DNA from: Aralia elata
Taxonomy: Eukaryota > Streptophyta > Magnoliopsida > Apiales > Araliaceae
Direction: 5' to 3'
NCBI GenBank assembly: GCA_034770075.1
Contig: CM068387.1
Location: forward strand, 82,064,971-82,128,970
Length of the DNA: 64,000 nucleotides
Below the pieces are notes generated by a model. The model did no database searches. It was not told where the DNA came from and worked only from the letters and a program-made list of their open reading frames with translations. Made by a program: the position numbers and the translations under genes. Shown piece by piece: positions 11,801 through 24,434 of this stretch (position 1 is its first letter; the number at the start of each line of letters is the position of its first letter).

Positions 11801-14800
11801 GTATTCTCAATTATGTTCCACACTGCAGCTGAGCAACTAATGATTGAAGAATACTATTTAGTATATTTTTTCTATTTGGAGCAACTGAGCGACTAACGAA
11901 AAAACTTTTGTACAATATTTAGGTGTTCCTTACAAAAGCATACCCCTGAAGAGGTGGCACTCTGTGATTCAGAAGGAGCTGCTAAAACATTGGAAACTTC
12001 AAAAAATATGAAGAAAGAGGTCGGAAGGAGTACATGCAATACTACACCAACTTTATTGGGAGAAGGATCGTCCCATGATGAATGGAATCAATGTAGCCTG
12101 AGTTCATCCTATTCAGGGAGTGATTGTGAAGCATTTAATGGTAGTTACATTAATGCAGAAAAAGTTTACAATTATGTTAAAAGGCCCTCACCAAATTCAT
12201 CGACTGAGATACAGAAGTCATTGACATCTGACTACTATCACTCGAAGGATTTTAGAAGCCAGGGCGTTAAATTAAAGCATGGATATTGTAAATATTCTCC
12301 CAGATGTAGAAGTCCCATTCAAGAGGATTCTGAGCATCACAGCCGGAATCTATTCGGTATGTCTGGATCCAAAAAACACCTCAACGATGAGGAACCTATC
12401 CCAGTTTCTGAGACTGAGAGACTCTATAACGTGTATCATTCAGCGCATGATCATAGCAGGCAGGAGGAAAAGCTGGATGGTTTTAATTATAATCATGGGG
12501 ATGATTTCTCATATTACAAGGAAGCTGAATTTTCCTCCAATTACGATGGTGAAAAGTTTCCTGACTATCAGACCGAGGCTCCTTACAAAAAATATCCTCG
12601 TAGGAAAGGTCAGCAGAGGTTTAATGTTGCGACGAATCGATTTGTCCGCAAAAACTCAGATGAAGGGGAATATTTAGTTGATGAAATGATGGCAAGGGAT
12701 TGGGATCATTATGAAAGTAGACTTGCTGTTGATAGCATGCATCCTCTCACCTGCCAGGAGTCTAGGCAGTTGAATCTTAACTATCCTGAGAATGAAAGAG
12801 ATGCTAGATGGAAAAGGATAGGAGGCGAACTAACGTTCAGAAAGGGAATGAGAAATAATAATGATTTTCCTCTTGAACGGAAACATACTTATGGTCCTTT
12901 GCAACAAAAGTATAAAAGATCTGGTCCTTATAATGTCAGGGGCAGGAATAATTTCATCCATAAGCATGAAGGACATTTACCATATACTAGAAGAGAAACT
13001 AAAAGCCCTGGAAGAAGCAAGAGGAAATATATGGGTGATGAGGATGTCTTCTGGATAAGCAGGGATCATCGATCTTTTTCCTCTCATTCTTACAGAGAAG
13101 CTCATACTGCCGACAGCATAAGACGGCATGGTACCATGTCACCCAGAAATGATATATATGAAAGAAATGGAAGACGAGGGAGATATAAGGGACAAATATG
13201 GACAGAGAGATCTCGAGACAATGATTTGGATGGCGGTTATACTGAAGCTTTTGACATGGGAGGAAATGTCAATGATCCTGATGATCGGGTTTATTCGGGT
13301 AGAAGAAGACACCATTGGCAATCTCAACTACTGCATTGGACTGAAGATGAGAATATCTTTAGGCATCGGAATTATAAATTCCATGCTGAGACCACATTTT
13401 CATGCAAAAGGACTTCATGTCATAAAAGATTTGATGCAGACCATAGAACTGACCATGTCAGAAATCTAATAGATGACACGCAAGTAGACCAGCTGAACAA
13501 CAAGCTGATAAGTGAAGGAGATAGTGGTAACCAATGTGAAAGAAGTTCTAATATGTCCCGTAATGGAAACCATGAGCGGACGCTCCTGAGGTGTAGGGAT
13601 TCAGTTGACTCACACTTGGTTTATGGGGAAGGAAAGGTAAAGTTGGGAAAACTGAGGTCAAAACCTTGTATTACTCGTCTTGTATGTATGAGCGCTCCAT
13701 ATATGTTGGGCAAGTTTTCTTTCATTTTGTTAATGCCATCTCATTGCATGTTTCTCTTAGTGCTTTATATATATGATCCTTTTATAATACTCTGAAGTAA
13801 TCAGTTCTATGAAGTCCTCGTATACTCTATTCTACAGTGTCATTGAGTTCTTAAGCATCAATAAAGACCTGTATGGGCATAGCATGCAGCACCTAAAGCT
13901 CCATCTCTTTAGCATGTAAAAAGAGTAGAATTTTGTACTAATAATAGTACCATGACTATTATTATCATTTACGTGATGTGCATTGTCATCAAATTGAAAT
14001 CATCATTTTAGTTCAACTTGTTGATATTGCTTATAGAGTTTGGATTTTGTCCAATTTTTCTTTATGTTAATCCCCTGTGGCTGTGCTGGATAGATGTGAA
14101 AGGATGATAATTGATAAATAGCTAGCTAGATATTCTTTGATTCAATGTTGTGATACAATACTTTTGCTGGACTGCAGTTCAGTGTAAAACCAAATACATA
14201 TATGAACTTCACAGCCGTTTGTCTCACGTCATCTTATTCTTTTCCTGCTCTCCTTCTCCTTGTTGAGTGTTCATTTTGCATGATTCAAGAAATCTTTCTG
14301 CATAGAGACTTTATTTTTGCTCTTGATACTTCACCTTTATTATAATAAGGACCCTTTTTCTTGGTTTATAGTTGAGACAATCCATCTACTCTGAAAAATA
14401 TTATCAGTTTGCCTGACAGATAAATTTTGGCATACTATCTCCTCTAGTTTAGGATGCTCAAGACCTATTTCTCATTGTATATATTTTGTATCAGTTCAAA
14501 ATCTGACTGGTATTGGCTCTCTTAATCATATAAAAATTCTTTTTTTTTTGTTCTCGAAACAATTGCAATGCGATATAATTAATATAAATTATCTTCCTTT
14601 GGCAGTGAGCTCTTCCAAAACAAAGATAAATGAATACTTAGACCCAGAAGCTATGTAGTTAGAAGATGTTAATTGAAACATTGACTGCTGTGATTTATAG
14701 AATGGACTTGTGCATTCTTATAGTTGCTTATTTCAGTAGTGTGTCGTGTTGGCTTGTTTGACTTCTTATGGATTGCCTAATTCTGACAGTCTTGACTATA

Positions 14801-16864
14801 AGTGGTTTGTTAGTCTTGGATGCAAGACTCATCTTTTTTCAATCTATGAAGGATTAGGCTTTAAATGTCGTAGATTGGAATGCACTAGGTTCATATCATC
14901 TTTTGATTCACGAATCATGTGAATTGACCACAATGCAATGACCTGTGCATTGATGTGATTGCTGAAAGTTAGTACAGTAGTTAAGAGAATATCTTTTTAA
15001 AGAAAATATTACATTAAAAGAGAGAATACAAGCATGGGGGGACAGGGAGTCCTCTCACTCTATAAAATGGAAAAGAAAACACTCACAAGAGGACAGCTCT
15101 TCAATCTCTACTAGGATCAGACAAATATTGGCACCATGGTAGAGATCCATAAAGAGACTAGGAAAAAATTCTATCTCGCAACAAAATGAAAGATAAATAG
15201 CTCTCTCTAAAGAGTCGAGCATTAGGCTCAATCTAGATCCCCTAAAAGGCTAAAACAGAAAAGATTGCACACTTCCAAAACATCTTAGCATCATTTCTTC
15301 CCAAAACCTCTGAATCGTAGACCCGATCAATATGTTATGTCTTAATCGAAGTAGCTTTATCAATTGAAAATGGTTCATTTTGGATGTATGCATCCATATG
15401 GAATTAAAGGTGTTTGTTAACCCTAGTATAGTATTTAGAGGCTTGGTAATTTAGAATTCTTCACGAGTAGGTAGTGGTAGCAATTGACGAAGAGATATTT
15501 GCAACTTGAGTGCAAGCCTCTTCTCACCCTGGGGAGGGGATGCTTGCAGCATCTTTCTGCCACGTACTATTGGTTGACTGTACGTTTTAGAATGTGTAGT
15601 GAAGAAATTGGTGAGCCTGTTACATTGATAATGCTTAGCTGGGGTATTTATTCAATTGTCAATTTCATCCACAAAAGGTCACCTTCCTGCATTAGCATTT
15701 AAACTACTTTTGCCCTTGATTATGAAAATATAATATCAATAGGACTAAAATTTCTGTTAAGCTGTTTAATTGGTCATATACTCGGTCCAGCTTACATAAC
15801 CATAAGATAGCTACAGGAGAATCAGGTATTGTTCCTACTATCCTATATTTTTACATTGGAGCCAATACATAACTTTGATCTTCTTGCTTTTAGCCATTTT
15901 AATTAGAATATAAGATGTCAACAATAGTAGATTTTCTGTTCAAGCTGTTCAATTGGCCATATACATGGTCCAGCTTACATGACCATGAAGATAGCTAGAG
16001 GAGAATCAGGTATCATTCCTTTATAGCTTGTATACATGCCTGATGGTTTGTCTTGTTTTTATACTTAGTTGTGGGTACAGTATTCAAATCTTTATGACAC
16101 CTGTCTAAATTTTATTTTCATCCTCCGGTTTATTAGTAGTGTGTTATAATGCCTCTTTTAATCTATACGTTTTGGTTGTATAATTAGTTTATTTCCCCCA
16201 AATATTTCCAGTTACTACCTATTGATGTACTTAAATTCGTCTGTCTGCTGACGATAAGCTTAAATTTCTCAGTTAGAGCATATGACATTATAAATGGTGC
16301 GACATTTACTTGTGCTAATGAACTCTGCAGTCCCTTGGAAGATTCTCTGCAGCTGGAAGTGTAGTGTACAATGGTAGGCATGATAACATGGACTGGAATT
16401 TTGTTGATGTGGAACAGAGTATGTTCATGGAGTTCAATGGAACTGGTATAAACATGGTAAAGCAACATGAGAACCCAGAAGTTGAAATCAGTCAGAATGA
16501 CGAGAATTGGCTCGATCCACCGCAGAATGAAGCCTTGGATATTGAGGAAGGTCAGATATTAACTGATGAGATAAATGAGGATGCCATGGAGAACAATATT
16601 TGTGTGTCAGACAATGTGGCACGGATCAGTGATGTGAAGGGGTTGCACAATGAGAATGCAACAAACAAAAGCATGACTGATGTGGGATACAAAAACCCTC
16701 GGATTCTTGAGGTGATAGCGAAGATGGAAAAAAGAAGAGAGCGGTTCAAGGAACCCATTACTCTGAAGGATAAGATTTCCAAGCCTCTTATTAATTTGGT
16801 TGATGAAATAAGTGGGACTAAGCAACAAAGGCCAGTACGAAAGAGGAGATGGGGTGGACATTAG
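8872..16864 (+). CDS. FIP1: Fip1-like pre-mRNA 3'-end processing factor
   Basis: Plant homologue of Fip1, the subunit of the cleavage/polyadenylation complex that bridges poly(A) polymerase to CPSF in the nucleus. Nine exons join in phase: 8872-9351, 10047-10228, 10546-10672, 10896-10964, 11069-11200, 11335-11436, 11512-11726, 11923-13636 and 16331-16864, giving 1184 residues. The first exon encodes an acidic region (start MEDDEFGDLYADVE). The Fip1 motif is about residues 222-263 and contains NIDTFDEKPWRHPGANITD and FDEDSWKHYCNRL. The large eighth exon is rich in Arg, His, Asp and Ser, as in plant Fip1 proteins. The end carries a coiled basic stretch (AKMEKRRERFKEP) and a basic tail (RPVRKRRWGGH). 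Length is like Arabidopsis FIP1[V], but the start and tail look more like FIP1[III]-type proteins, so the paralogue is unsure. Exon 6 could begin 6 bases later. The last intron is 2.7 kb. Confidence 0.93.
14990..15345. repeat. Possible retroelement remnant in last Fip1-like intron
   Basis: The segment differs from flanking intron DNA: less AT-rich, and it reads like the antisense tail of a retroelement (attaaaagagagaatacaag, then a GGGGGGACAGGGAGTC block). No open frame or terminal repeat could be drawn, so this rests on texture only. Confidence 0.25.
15745..16022. repeat. Imperfect direct duplication in last Fip1-like intron
   Basis: Two diverged copies of a segment of about 80 bp, offset by about 187 bp (about 15755-15838 and 15940-16020). 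Both read CTGTT-AATTGG-CATATAC followed by GGTCCAGCTTACAT and AGGAGAATCAGGTAT. No coding content seen. Confidence 0.7.
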
Positions 16865-18619
16865 GTCCTAAAATATGATAGTGTTTCTCATGCCTAGTTT
16901 GAATTGGAATTAGAAATGGTGCTGGGCTTCACTTTGCCTCAAAACTGGTTGAATGGGATAGAAGCACGCCAACTGAGGGGAGAGGGACAACTCCAAAAAT
17001 TGAAGGTTATCATAAAAGCCCCGATAAAATATATCTTCCAGGATTGAATTCCAGAGTTAAATTTACAATTCTTTAGTTATTTCTGCATGTAATAAAGCTC
17101 ATTATGCTCATATAAACTGGGTAAATTTTTTTTATCGACGGAACTCTACTGTTATATTGGAAGGGTTGTATTTTAAAAAAAAAATAAAAAAATATGTAGT
17201 TTATATACAACCTTGGTTTGTGCCAGCCCTGCTGATGCAAATTTTGATCGTCTTTCCATCATGTTGTTCTGTGATAGTTTTTGGTGTTCTGATAAAGTCA
17301 TTGCAGGTTGCTGCATTTTCATATTGTAATTCCTCACTGTTGAAAAATGTTTGTTGGAATTTAATCCATTTGTTTGAGGGCGCAAATACTTGATGCAGTT
17401 GCTACTGCAAATACACAATTACTCAAGACACACTTCCATTTAAATCCATCCGAGTCTAACCTACACAATTACACGTGCACTTTTTCATTCGAGTCTAAAG
17501 GCCTAACCTCTATTTCCAGCAGGTATATGACATGGAATTTGATGTCTTGCAACTCGAATCATTTCTCAGCTCAGTTTTCCCTATTTATACTCATTTTAGG
17601 CTTTTATACACTAATCGGATTTGAGGCTCAAAAATTTATTATGAATTCCCTTTGCCCTTTGGTATGTTTTGGTTCCTTAATTATCCCCAAAAGAATTCCC
17701 AGAGGATAGTAAATTGAATGGTTGTATTAAGTTTCAACAATGAGTATCTCTGTTACAGGTATATCTCCTATGAGCCTAAGACTAAGAAGTTACTACTCAC
17801 CCAGCAATTAATATACCAGCATTAAGAGGGTTTTGAACATAAACCAGAACTACTATTACAAGCCTATAAGGTAAATGAGTTTTAGTTATAGTAACATTAA
17901 ACAAGAATCTGTTGGTGTTTCCACCGATTATGTCGATGAAATAACAGAGAAGGGAGTGATTTATAAGAAGACAGCAGAATCAACCACAACAGTTCTCTCA
18001 GACCATTGGCACTAGTTATCAAGTAATAACATATATTAAAAAATTTAACTTGTTATACTCTGAACTTACAATTAAAAAAATAAACATTACTTCAATGAGC
18101 AATTTGGTAGACATAATTCATGCCGATTGAAGTTCTTGCACAGTTTTACTATTCACAATAAATCAGAACAGCAAGAAAAAAGTACCATTAATGAATACTC
18201 CCTCCGTCCCAAATTAATTATTTTTCTAGGACTTTTTAAAGTCAAATTGACTATTTTTAAAATTAATAATTAAGCATATATAAATATATTTTTAAAATTA
18301 TAAAAATTGAAATTAGTAATAAATTGTATATACTTTCTTTTGGTTATAATATCTTTACCTATATATTAGCAAAAATAGTAAAAAAATTAGTTTTAAAAAT
18401 AGTCAATTTGACTTTAAAAAGTCCTAGAAATGTAATTAATTTGGGACGGAGGGAATACCTAATTCACACATGACATCAACTAGAAGTATGAATTAGGAAA
18501 AATACAAGAAAAAAGGGAACATTTCATTGAAAATTTAATGTCTTTGTTTCACCAAAATTTGGGTTCTATAACAATGAAGGCACAAATTAAAACTGCAGCT
18601 ACATTTTGCAATAAGCTAA
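16865..18619. other. Tail-to-tail intergenic region between Fip1-like and RLP24
   Basis: Contains the 3' UTRs of both genes and a Stowaway-type MITE (listed separately). Short open frames at 17157-17709 show no recognisable protein and are treated as chance. Confidence 0.5.
18198..18455. mobile_element. Stowaway-type MITE
   Basis: A 258-bp element flanked by TA on both sides (18196-18197 and 18456-18457). The left end reads CTCCCTCCGTCCC and the right end is its complement except for the outermost base. The two arms pair almost perfectly for about 65 bp, so the copy is probably young. No coding capacity. TA target sites and this terminal motif are diagnostic of Stowaway (Tc1/mariner-derived) MITEs. 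Confidence 0.92.
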
Positions 18620-20831
18620 TTACTCTTCCATGCGATTTTCCTCTGAGTGTTGGGAAACCTTGACCTTCATCTTTGGCAAAGTGAGAGAAGGCTCTTCTCG
18701 GAGGGCAGCAGGAGCCTTGACCATATGAATGCTCTGCTCCAATTCCCTTGCTGCCTCTCTGCGCTCTATGGATTTCTTTCCCTTCATCCTGCAAAATTTT
18801 TCAACAAGGGTAAATTGGAGAGTTTAAACAACTTAGATAAGATCTTGAAATGATGAAATAACACTGGTGAGGAAGAAGAACCTCATCTTGTGGTGCCTGG
18901 CCTCCCTATCAACTCTGACTTTCTCAATCTTCTTAATGGCCTTCAGGGTATTCTCGGCAAGATTTCTGTCATATCTCTCTGGCCTATTACGCTTCCTCTC
19001 AAATTCAAATGTTGAATCCTTAAAAATGAGATATACAACAGATGCATCAATTTAAGCAGTCATTCAACAAAAAGTACAATTAAAAGGTTATCTAACCATC
19101 TTTAAAAAAAAATAAAAAATCACCTGAGTCATGTCCTTTCCATGTAATCGCCTATAAGCCTTAGTCCATTTCACTTTGCGAGGGTTTCTCTTCATCTTGA
19201 AATTCTTGTGGCATTTAGATCTACAAAATCGGAATATCTGCAAATGGCAATCTATGAGTGGAGTAATATGTAGCCACAATTTATGACTATATATATATAT
19301 ATATATATATATGAAAGTTAAGGACTTAAGGCTAAGATTTGAAGAGCATACTCAATCCAGTAGCTAATGCCCAGTGTAGACAACCCATGGTAGAATGTGC
19401 TTATTTCCTTAACTAGAGCTCCAAAATGATTGTCATTTAAAATTTCTGACGGATACATGCTTGTAGTTGATTTTGCAACTTCCTAAATAGCAAGCTCTGC
19501 CTACTATCGCTTTTAAGTTGGATGAGGTTTTTGCTTCTAAGGGTTGAAGTACTGCAGATATTTTAATCTGTAATAATCATATTTAAAAATCTTTTCCCAG
19601 TTTATCCAATTTTTTTGATATAATTACAAAATAAAAACAATATTCCAATAGACTGTAATACCTCTGTTCCAAAGTCTCAGTTGTCAAAAAAATTTGTTCC
19701 ACAATTAGTCTGCTTTCTATTCATACTAGTATAAAATGACACACTGTCCCCAATCTTGTCATCGTAATTTCATATCATGCCACCATTACTAAACAAACAA
19801 CTTATTATTTTTAGGGTAAATATGTTTTCGCTCCACTCGTGCGTGACACTCCTCAACTTCGAGCAATTGTCAAATAACACTGACATTTTTGTTATTTAAT
19901 TCCTCATCTTATCTTATATAGTAGAAAGAAGAGAACTTTCGGTTGTTAGCGGTTCATTCTCATCCATGTTTTCGTATGACTAGATTGGGCCATAGCTAGG
20001 TGTGAACCAAATTGATTGAAAACATAGTCCCTTAGCACAAACAAGTACTGAGTAACAATGTTCGACTTGCATGTGTTAATAGCCAAAAACTTCTTATCTT
20101 TCCTGGCATATCTCGACTCTATTCCTTCCCAACCAGCAGGAAGAGTGTGTTAAGCAACTCGACCACCCTAAGCTAACATAAGTTTACGAGCGGAGCGGTA
20201 TGAAAGAACGCAAGCGATAGCAAGAGGAGGTTAAAAGCGGTTATATGGAAGGCTACCTGGCTGTCTGGCGAATGTCGCAGGCCCTACTCACTACAAACGA
20301 ATACACCACAAGATCAAACTGCACTCATGCCTCTCCCGCAGCAAGTTGATCGCTCCCCCTACGTAGTGATTCTATCAATCATGTACGCGGGTAGGACCCT
20401 CCATTTTGATTGATATATCATGATAAAAGAAAACCATTTGCACCAGGCGCACTGGACCCTAGCTTTCTACATACAATAACAAATTCACCATTCTTGAATT
20501 CAAACTTTTTTATCTGATAAAACTTATGGCAAACTCCTAGGTTTGTTCAACTAAAGATAATTTTTTTTTTTTAAGCTAGTCCAAATTATAATCAGGTTTC
20601 TAAACCCCCGATCAAGTTTAGTGCTTCGCATCTTTATTGATAATCAATATTTGTACCCGATAAAAAAGGACCTATGACACATAATAATACATGGAAACGA
20701 CTTATAATCAAGGAAGAAGATAGTAGCAAAAGAGAAAAAAAAAATCATACCTTTGCATCGTTCCTAACAAACTGAATACCATGTCCGGGATATACAGTTG
20801 AGGAACAAAACCAGCACTTTTCCAACCTCAT
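18620..20831 (-). CDS. RLP24: Ribosome biogenesis protein RLP24 (eL24-like)
   Basis: Nucleolar assembly factor that holds the eL24 site on pre-60S ribosomal particles until it is exchanged for eL24 in the cytoplasm. Four coding exons join in phase: 20831-20751, 19237-19124, 19018-18882 and 18788-18620, giving 166 residues, close to the length of animal and plant homologues. The N-terminal zinc-ribbon cysteines are Cys6, Cys9, Cys32 and Cys36, inside MRLEKCWFC and FCRSKCHKNF. These are followed by the RNA-binding stretch NPRKVKWTKAYRR. The middle is a basic helix (RPERYDRNLAENTLKAIKK) and the C-terminal extension (KGKKSIERREAARELEQ) separates RLP24 from plain eL24. A 5' UTR intron (20833-20952) is suggested by a GTAAGT donor and a CAG acceptor one base before the ATG. 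The first coding intron (19238-20750) contains organelle-like DNA. Confidence 0.95.
19655..19825. repeat. Truncated MITE-family copy in RLP24 intron 1
   Basis: Shares distinctive blocks with the element at 59298-59547: TAGTATAAAATGACACA followed by a CCC-containing stretch, and a later block ATGC-CCA-TACTAAAC. The left end (tacctctgttccaaagtctc) resembles a MITE terminus, but no matching right end is visible, so the copy seems truncated. Confidence 0.55.
20030..20460. other. Possible organelle-derived segment in RLP24 intron 1
   Basis: More GC-rich than the rest of the intron, with a texture like plant mitochondrial intergenic DNA (GAGCGGAGCGGTATGAAAG and GATCGCTCCCCCTACG). Near 20061 the minus strand reads TTAACACATGCAAGTCGAAC, the conserved stretch near the 5' end of bacterial-type small-subunit rRNA; the match covers only about 26 bases. 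I cannot define ends or confirm origin without a search. Confidence 0.35.
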
Positions 20832-21357
20832 TCTGTCCGACTTTTTTTATGAAATTGAACCCTAATTCCAACACATTTCACATCAAATAATAATCCAGAT
20901 CCTAAAAAACGGTATATTCAGTATTGTGTAGAAATATGAGAGAGAAACTTACAAATGGAACTTTAGGAATCAAAAGACGGCGGCAAAACCTCCCACCGAG
21001 GTATAGAGGTAGACGGGGGAGATGGAGCATAGGTTCTCAGGGTTTTAACTTGAAAGAAATTAAGCAAATAAACGACATCGTTGAACTCGTCTAAGATATT
21101 GGGCTTGATTTTTGAGCTGAGGGCCAACCCCGTTATTAGGCCGATTAGGAAAACCAGCACCAAAAGGCCCAAGCCCTAATTTAATTTTAGAATGGCCCCC
21201 CAAGTGATAGGCAAAGGGATAAACATTCAATATTTGTAAAAGCATTCCCTCCGCGTTTTTTTTTTCAAAGTTAGTTCCAATTTAAATCAAAAATGTGGGA
21301 AAATGAACAATGCGACATACATACTCAATTTATTAATAAGTCTCATTTGTTAATTTT
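20832..21357. other. RLP24 leader and upstream region
   Basis: Holds the probable RLP24 5' UTR exon (just upstream of the donor at 20952) and short AT-rich DNA up to the mitochondrial-like block. No further gene seen. Confidence 0.45.
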
Positions 21358-22010
21358 TTTCCTTTGTTGCGCTCATACTCTCTCGGGGAGGACAAGTGTT
21401 TCCCTCTGGGAAGCTGCTTCATCTGAATTACGATTTTCCTTATGCTTTTGAATTTCACTCATCATTGGGCTAAAATGCTTAGTTCTTTTGCTCGCCCCTA
21501 TCTCCAAAGGGGCGTAAGTACTTCACTCGCTAGGGGGATGAGATTTATTCACTTGCATTCATGCTAGCACTACAAAAAGTTTCGGTCTTAACGCCCCTAC
21601 TACTGCTGTGTAGCTTTTCCTCGGGTTCGTAGAGTTTGAGTTCGGACTTCCTTCTTTCTATGACCAGATCAGGAGCTGCATGATCTGATGAGCTATCAGC
21701 TGAGAGACTGGCTTCTCGGTTATTAGTAACGACTCAGATAGAGCACCTGCTAGAGCAGCTATAGAGCTAAAGTAACAAATATAAGAGTTGAAAGGTCGAC
21801 CCTTACTCTATTTCCTAATTTCCTTACAGGAAATAGTCGGGAAGTATATAGAGCGGACCGTTTTCCCCTCCTCGCTACGCTCGTCTCCCCTCGAATGAGG
21901 CCTTACTATAGGTTTAACGCCATAACACACCGGGTTATTGATATGGATTCTCTTTAGCCCTTTTCTAATATAAATTATGATCTTAAAATTCTAATTTTCA
22001 ATTTTGACAT

Positions 22011-22163
22011 TTTTTTTATTCAATTATCGATGGAAAACGAAGTTTTGCGAATTATCCTTGGAACTAGAAGATCATTTCGAGATCTTCGAATATATTCGAG
22101 GGTTCAACGTGACTATTGTCACTTCGGCCAACACACAAGATGAGACTTTACCATCGTGGAGCG
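22011..22163 (+). pseudogene. rpl5: Mitochondrial rpl5 remnant, part 1
   Basis: Encodes the C-terminal half of mitochondrial ribosomal protein uL5. Residue blocks LELEDHFEIFEYIRGF, NVTIVTSANTQDET and SWS are readable up to the LTR-element insertion point. Upstream of about 22055 the homology moves to another frame (IQLSMENEV), so there is at least one frameshifting indel at about 22037-22055. The N-terminal half of the gene is absent. The last five bases, GAGCG (22159-22163), are the target-site duplication of the inserted element. Confidence 0.85.
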
Positions 22164-23807
22164 TGTAACGACCGGGAATTCTGAAATTTCCTTGTAATTC
22201 GAATTTTTGAATATTAATGAATATTTTATATTTTATTAATATTCTATTGTGTTACGTGTTTAAAGGTTGCGTGACAACCTGGATTATGTGGATGCATAAA
22301 ATTTTACGTGTTATAGTTTTGTTTAAGTGAATAATTGATTTCGCGTAGCGTCGCTAAATCACTATTCACGGGGCACGTTTCCCAAGGCACTATTCATGCC
22401 AGATATTTTTGGGTCTTTTTCGATGTTAATAAATTTCATAAATACGTGTATGCGTACGAATAATTTTTCCAAGTGTCGAAAATTTTATTTGAGCTGATAC
22501 GTGATTTTATCCGTATCCGAAATGTGTTATATGAGTGTTTCGAATAAATGGACAAATCCCATAATAATTATTTTTATACATCCCAATAATTATGGGAGTA
22601 CCCATTTTAATTTTGGGTAGAGTTATTTACCAGTTTTGGTACAAAAGTGGGAGTTTTCGGATATATTTTTGGTATTTTCGGGTATTTATTTTGGCTTGTT
22701 ATTTCAAGTGGGAACCACCAAACCATTTTCCACCAATCAAATTGCTAGAAAATGAGGAGAGAGAAGGGGAGTTGCCGGCAAGTTTGAATTTTGGCCTACC
22801 CTGAGCACCAAACCCATTTTCTCCTTAATTCACTCCTCCACTCTCCCATTCCATTCAATCATTCATCCTCTCTTGCACTCCACACTCCTCCCATTCCCAT
22901 CAGCTGATAGTGAGAGAGAGAAAGAGAGAGAGAGCTGCAAAGAAGGAAGAGAAAAAAGTCGTCGGAAGAGGAAGAACTCGCCGGAAAAGAAAGGAGGAAG
23001 AAGAAGGCACGGGTGGAGGAACCAAGCAAGGAGAACCCCCAAAACAAAGCCTAGCCGAGCTTCTTAACATCTAGGAAGGATTTACAGAGGTAAACAATCA
23101 ACCAAATCCTTTCCATTCGATTCCTTGCCAAGTTTTTTTCAAGTTTTTCTTAGTTTTAAGCTCTTAAGCTTGTGGGTTGGATTTTTGGCGATTCTTGGTG
23201 TTTTTGTTTGTTGTGATTGTTTGTAAATGTTGTTAAGAGACTATGTAAGCCATTAATAACATCAAAGTGGAACAAAAACGCAAGAAATCCTTACCTTGGC
23301 TTAATGGAGCAAGAACAATGGACTTTGGACATGAACTTGGACATTTAGAATTTTTAGAGGACTGTAAAGCTATGATTTTGTGTTTGTTAATTTTATTTGT
23401 TGCTATGATGTTGTAGTTCCATGGGTTGTGAAGCTAACCCAGTTGGAATGGAGTAAAAACGAGTTAAAACGAGTTCGTAGTAATGATTTTTGTAAAACTT
23501 GTCAAGAACTCGAAGAACAGAGTATGAACTTTACACTTTGGCCTAAGATTTTACCATGTTAATGTTAATGGGTAGCTCTGCATTTTTGATATGTTGTAGC
23601 CCAATGAGTTAGGAGTCCATAGAGTCTGGAATGGACCAATTTGCTTGTGTATTGAAGGAGATATGGAGGTTGGAGTGGCCGGAGGTCGGAGTCGCGTTCT
23701 GGAAACAAACCCAGAATCCGGCTACTGCAGAATGGCGCCGCAGCGCCACCCATATGCCCTGCAGCTCACTCTGCAGCGAGGGGCAAATGGGGAAAAACCG
23801 GGGCTCG

Positions 23808-23895
23808 CGCCGCAGCGTGAGGCCCAAGCTTTAAGGCTCACGCCGCAGCGTGAAGCCCGGTCATGGAGAAGACACGGGACTCACGCCGCAGTCCG
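23808..23895. repeat. Short GC-rich repeat cluster in the LTR element
   Basis: Three spaced copies of a motif around CGCCGCAG; two read TC(G/A)CGCCGCAGCGTGA. The copy TCACGCCGCAGCGTGA can fold as a small hairpin (TCACG pairing with CGTGA). The cluster is GC-rich and CpG-rich, unlike the rest of the element. Confidence 0.6.
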
Positions 23896-24289
23896 GTCCA
23901 GGTCGGGTTAGTCAGACCGGGTTGGATCGGATCGGACCTAATGAGCCCATTTCAGCATGGTCCAACACTTATATTTTTTCTTGTATTAAATGATTAGACA
24001 CGTTAACTAAGCATATTTTGTTAAGCCCTAAATGCTTAATTATTTATTTAATGTCAACCAAATTAGTATTATCTTAAGGCAGAAATTGTATAATCTAATT
24101 GCAATTTAGGCTTGGTTTCCAGGGAGCGAGACCCCCGACTGGGTAGTCGTAGTGGCAATCAGTGTGTGTTAATGATGCAACGTCCGTTTTTGAACCATTA
24201 TTTGGTATGTGACTAATTGTTATGTAAATATGTACTTAATTGTGTAGGATATTAAGGAGCGTGTGTTATAATATTGTAGCAGCGCATCA

Positions 24290-24434
24290 GGCAAGTTTCC
24301 TATCCCTTGTCTAACCCTTGTGTTGGGCAAGTTTCTAAACCTTATGCACTATTGTTTTTATTTCGTGCAAACAGGTGTATGTTATGCAAGTTTCCTAACG
24401 CTTGTCTAACCCTTGTGTTGGGCAAGTTTTCCTT
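24290..24434. repeat. Direct duplication inside the LTR element
   Basis: Two copies of a stretch of about 40 bp (GCAAGTTTCCTA-C-CTTGTCTAACCCTTGTGTTGGGCAAGTTT), about 90 bp apart. Internal duplication of this kind is common in long plant LTRs. Confidence 0.75.

Noticed and set aside
13637..13795. Open-frame extension of the large Fip1-like exon past 13636
   Set aside because: The GTAAAG donor at 13637 and the in-phase exon at 16331 with the family's C-terminal motifs make this intron.
18549..18794. Minus-strand frame at the RLP24 3' end with a different reading
   Set aside because: It is another frame of the last RLP24 exon; the RLP24 frame continues in phase across four exons.
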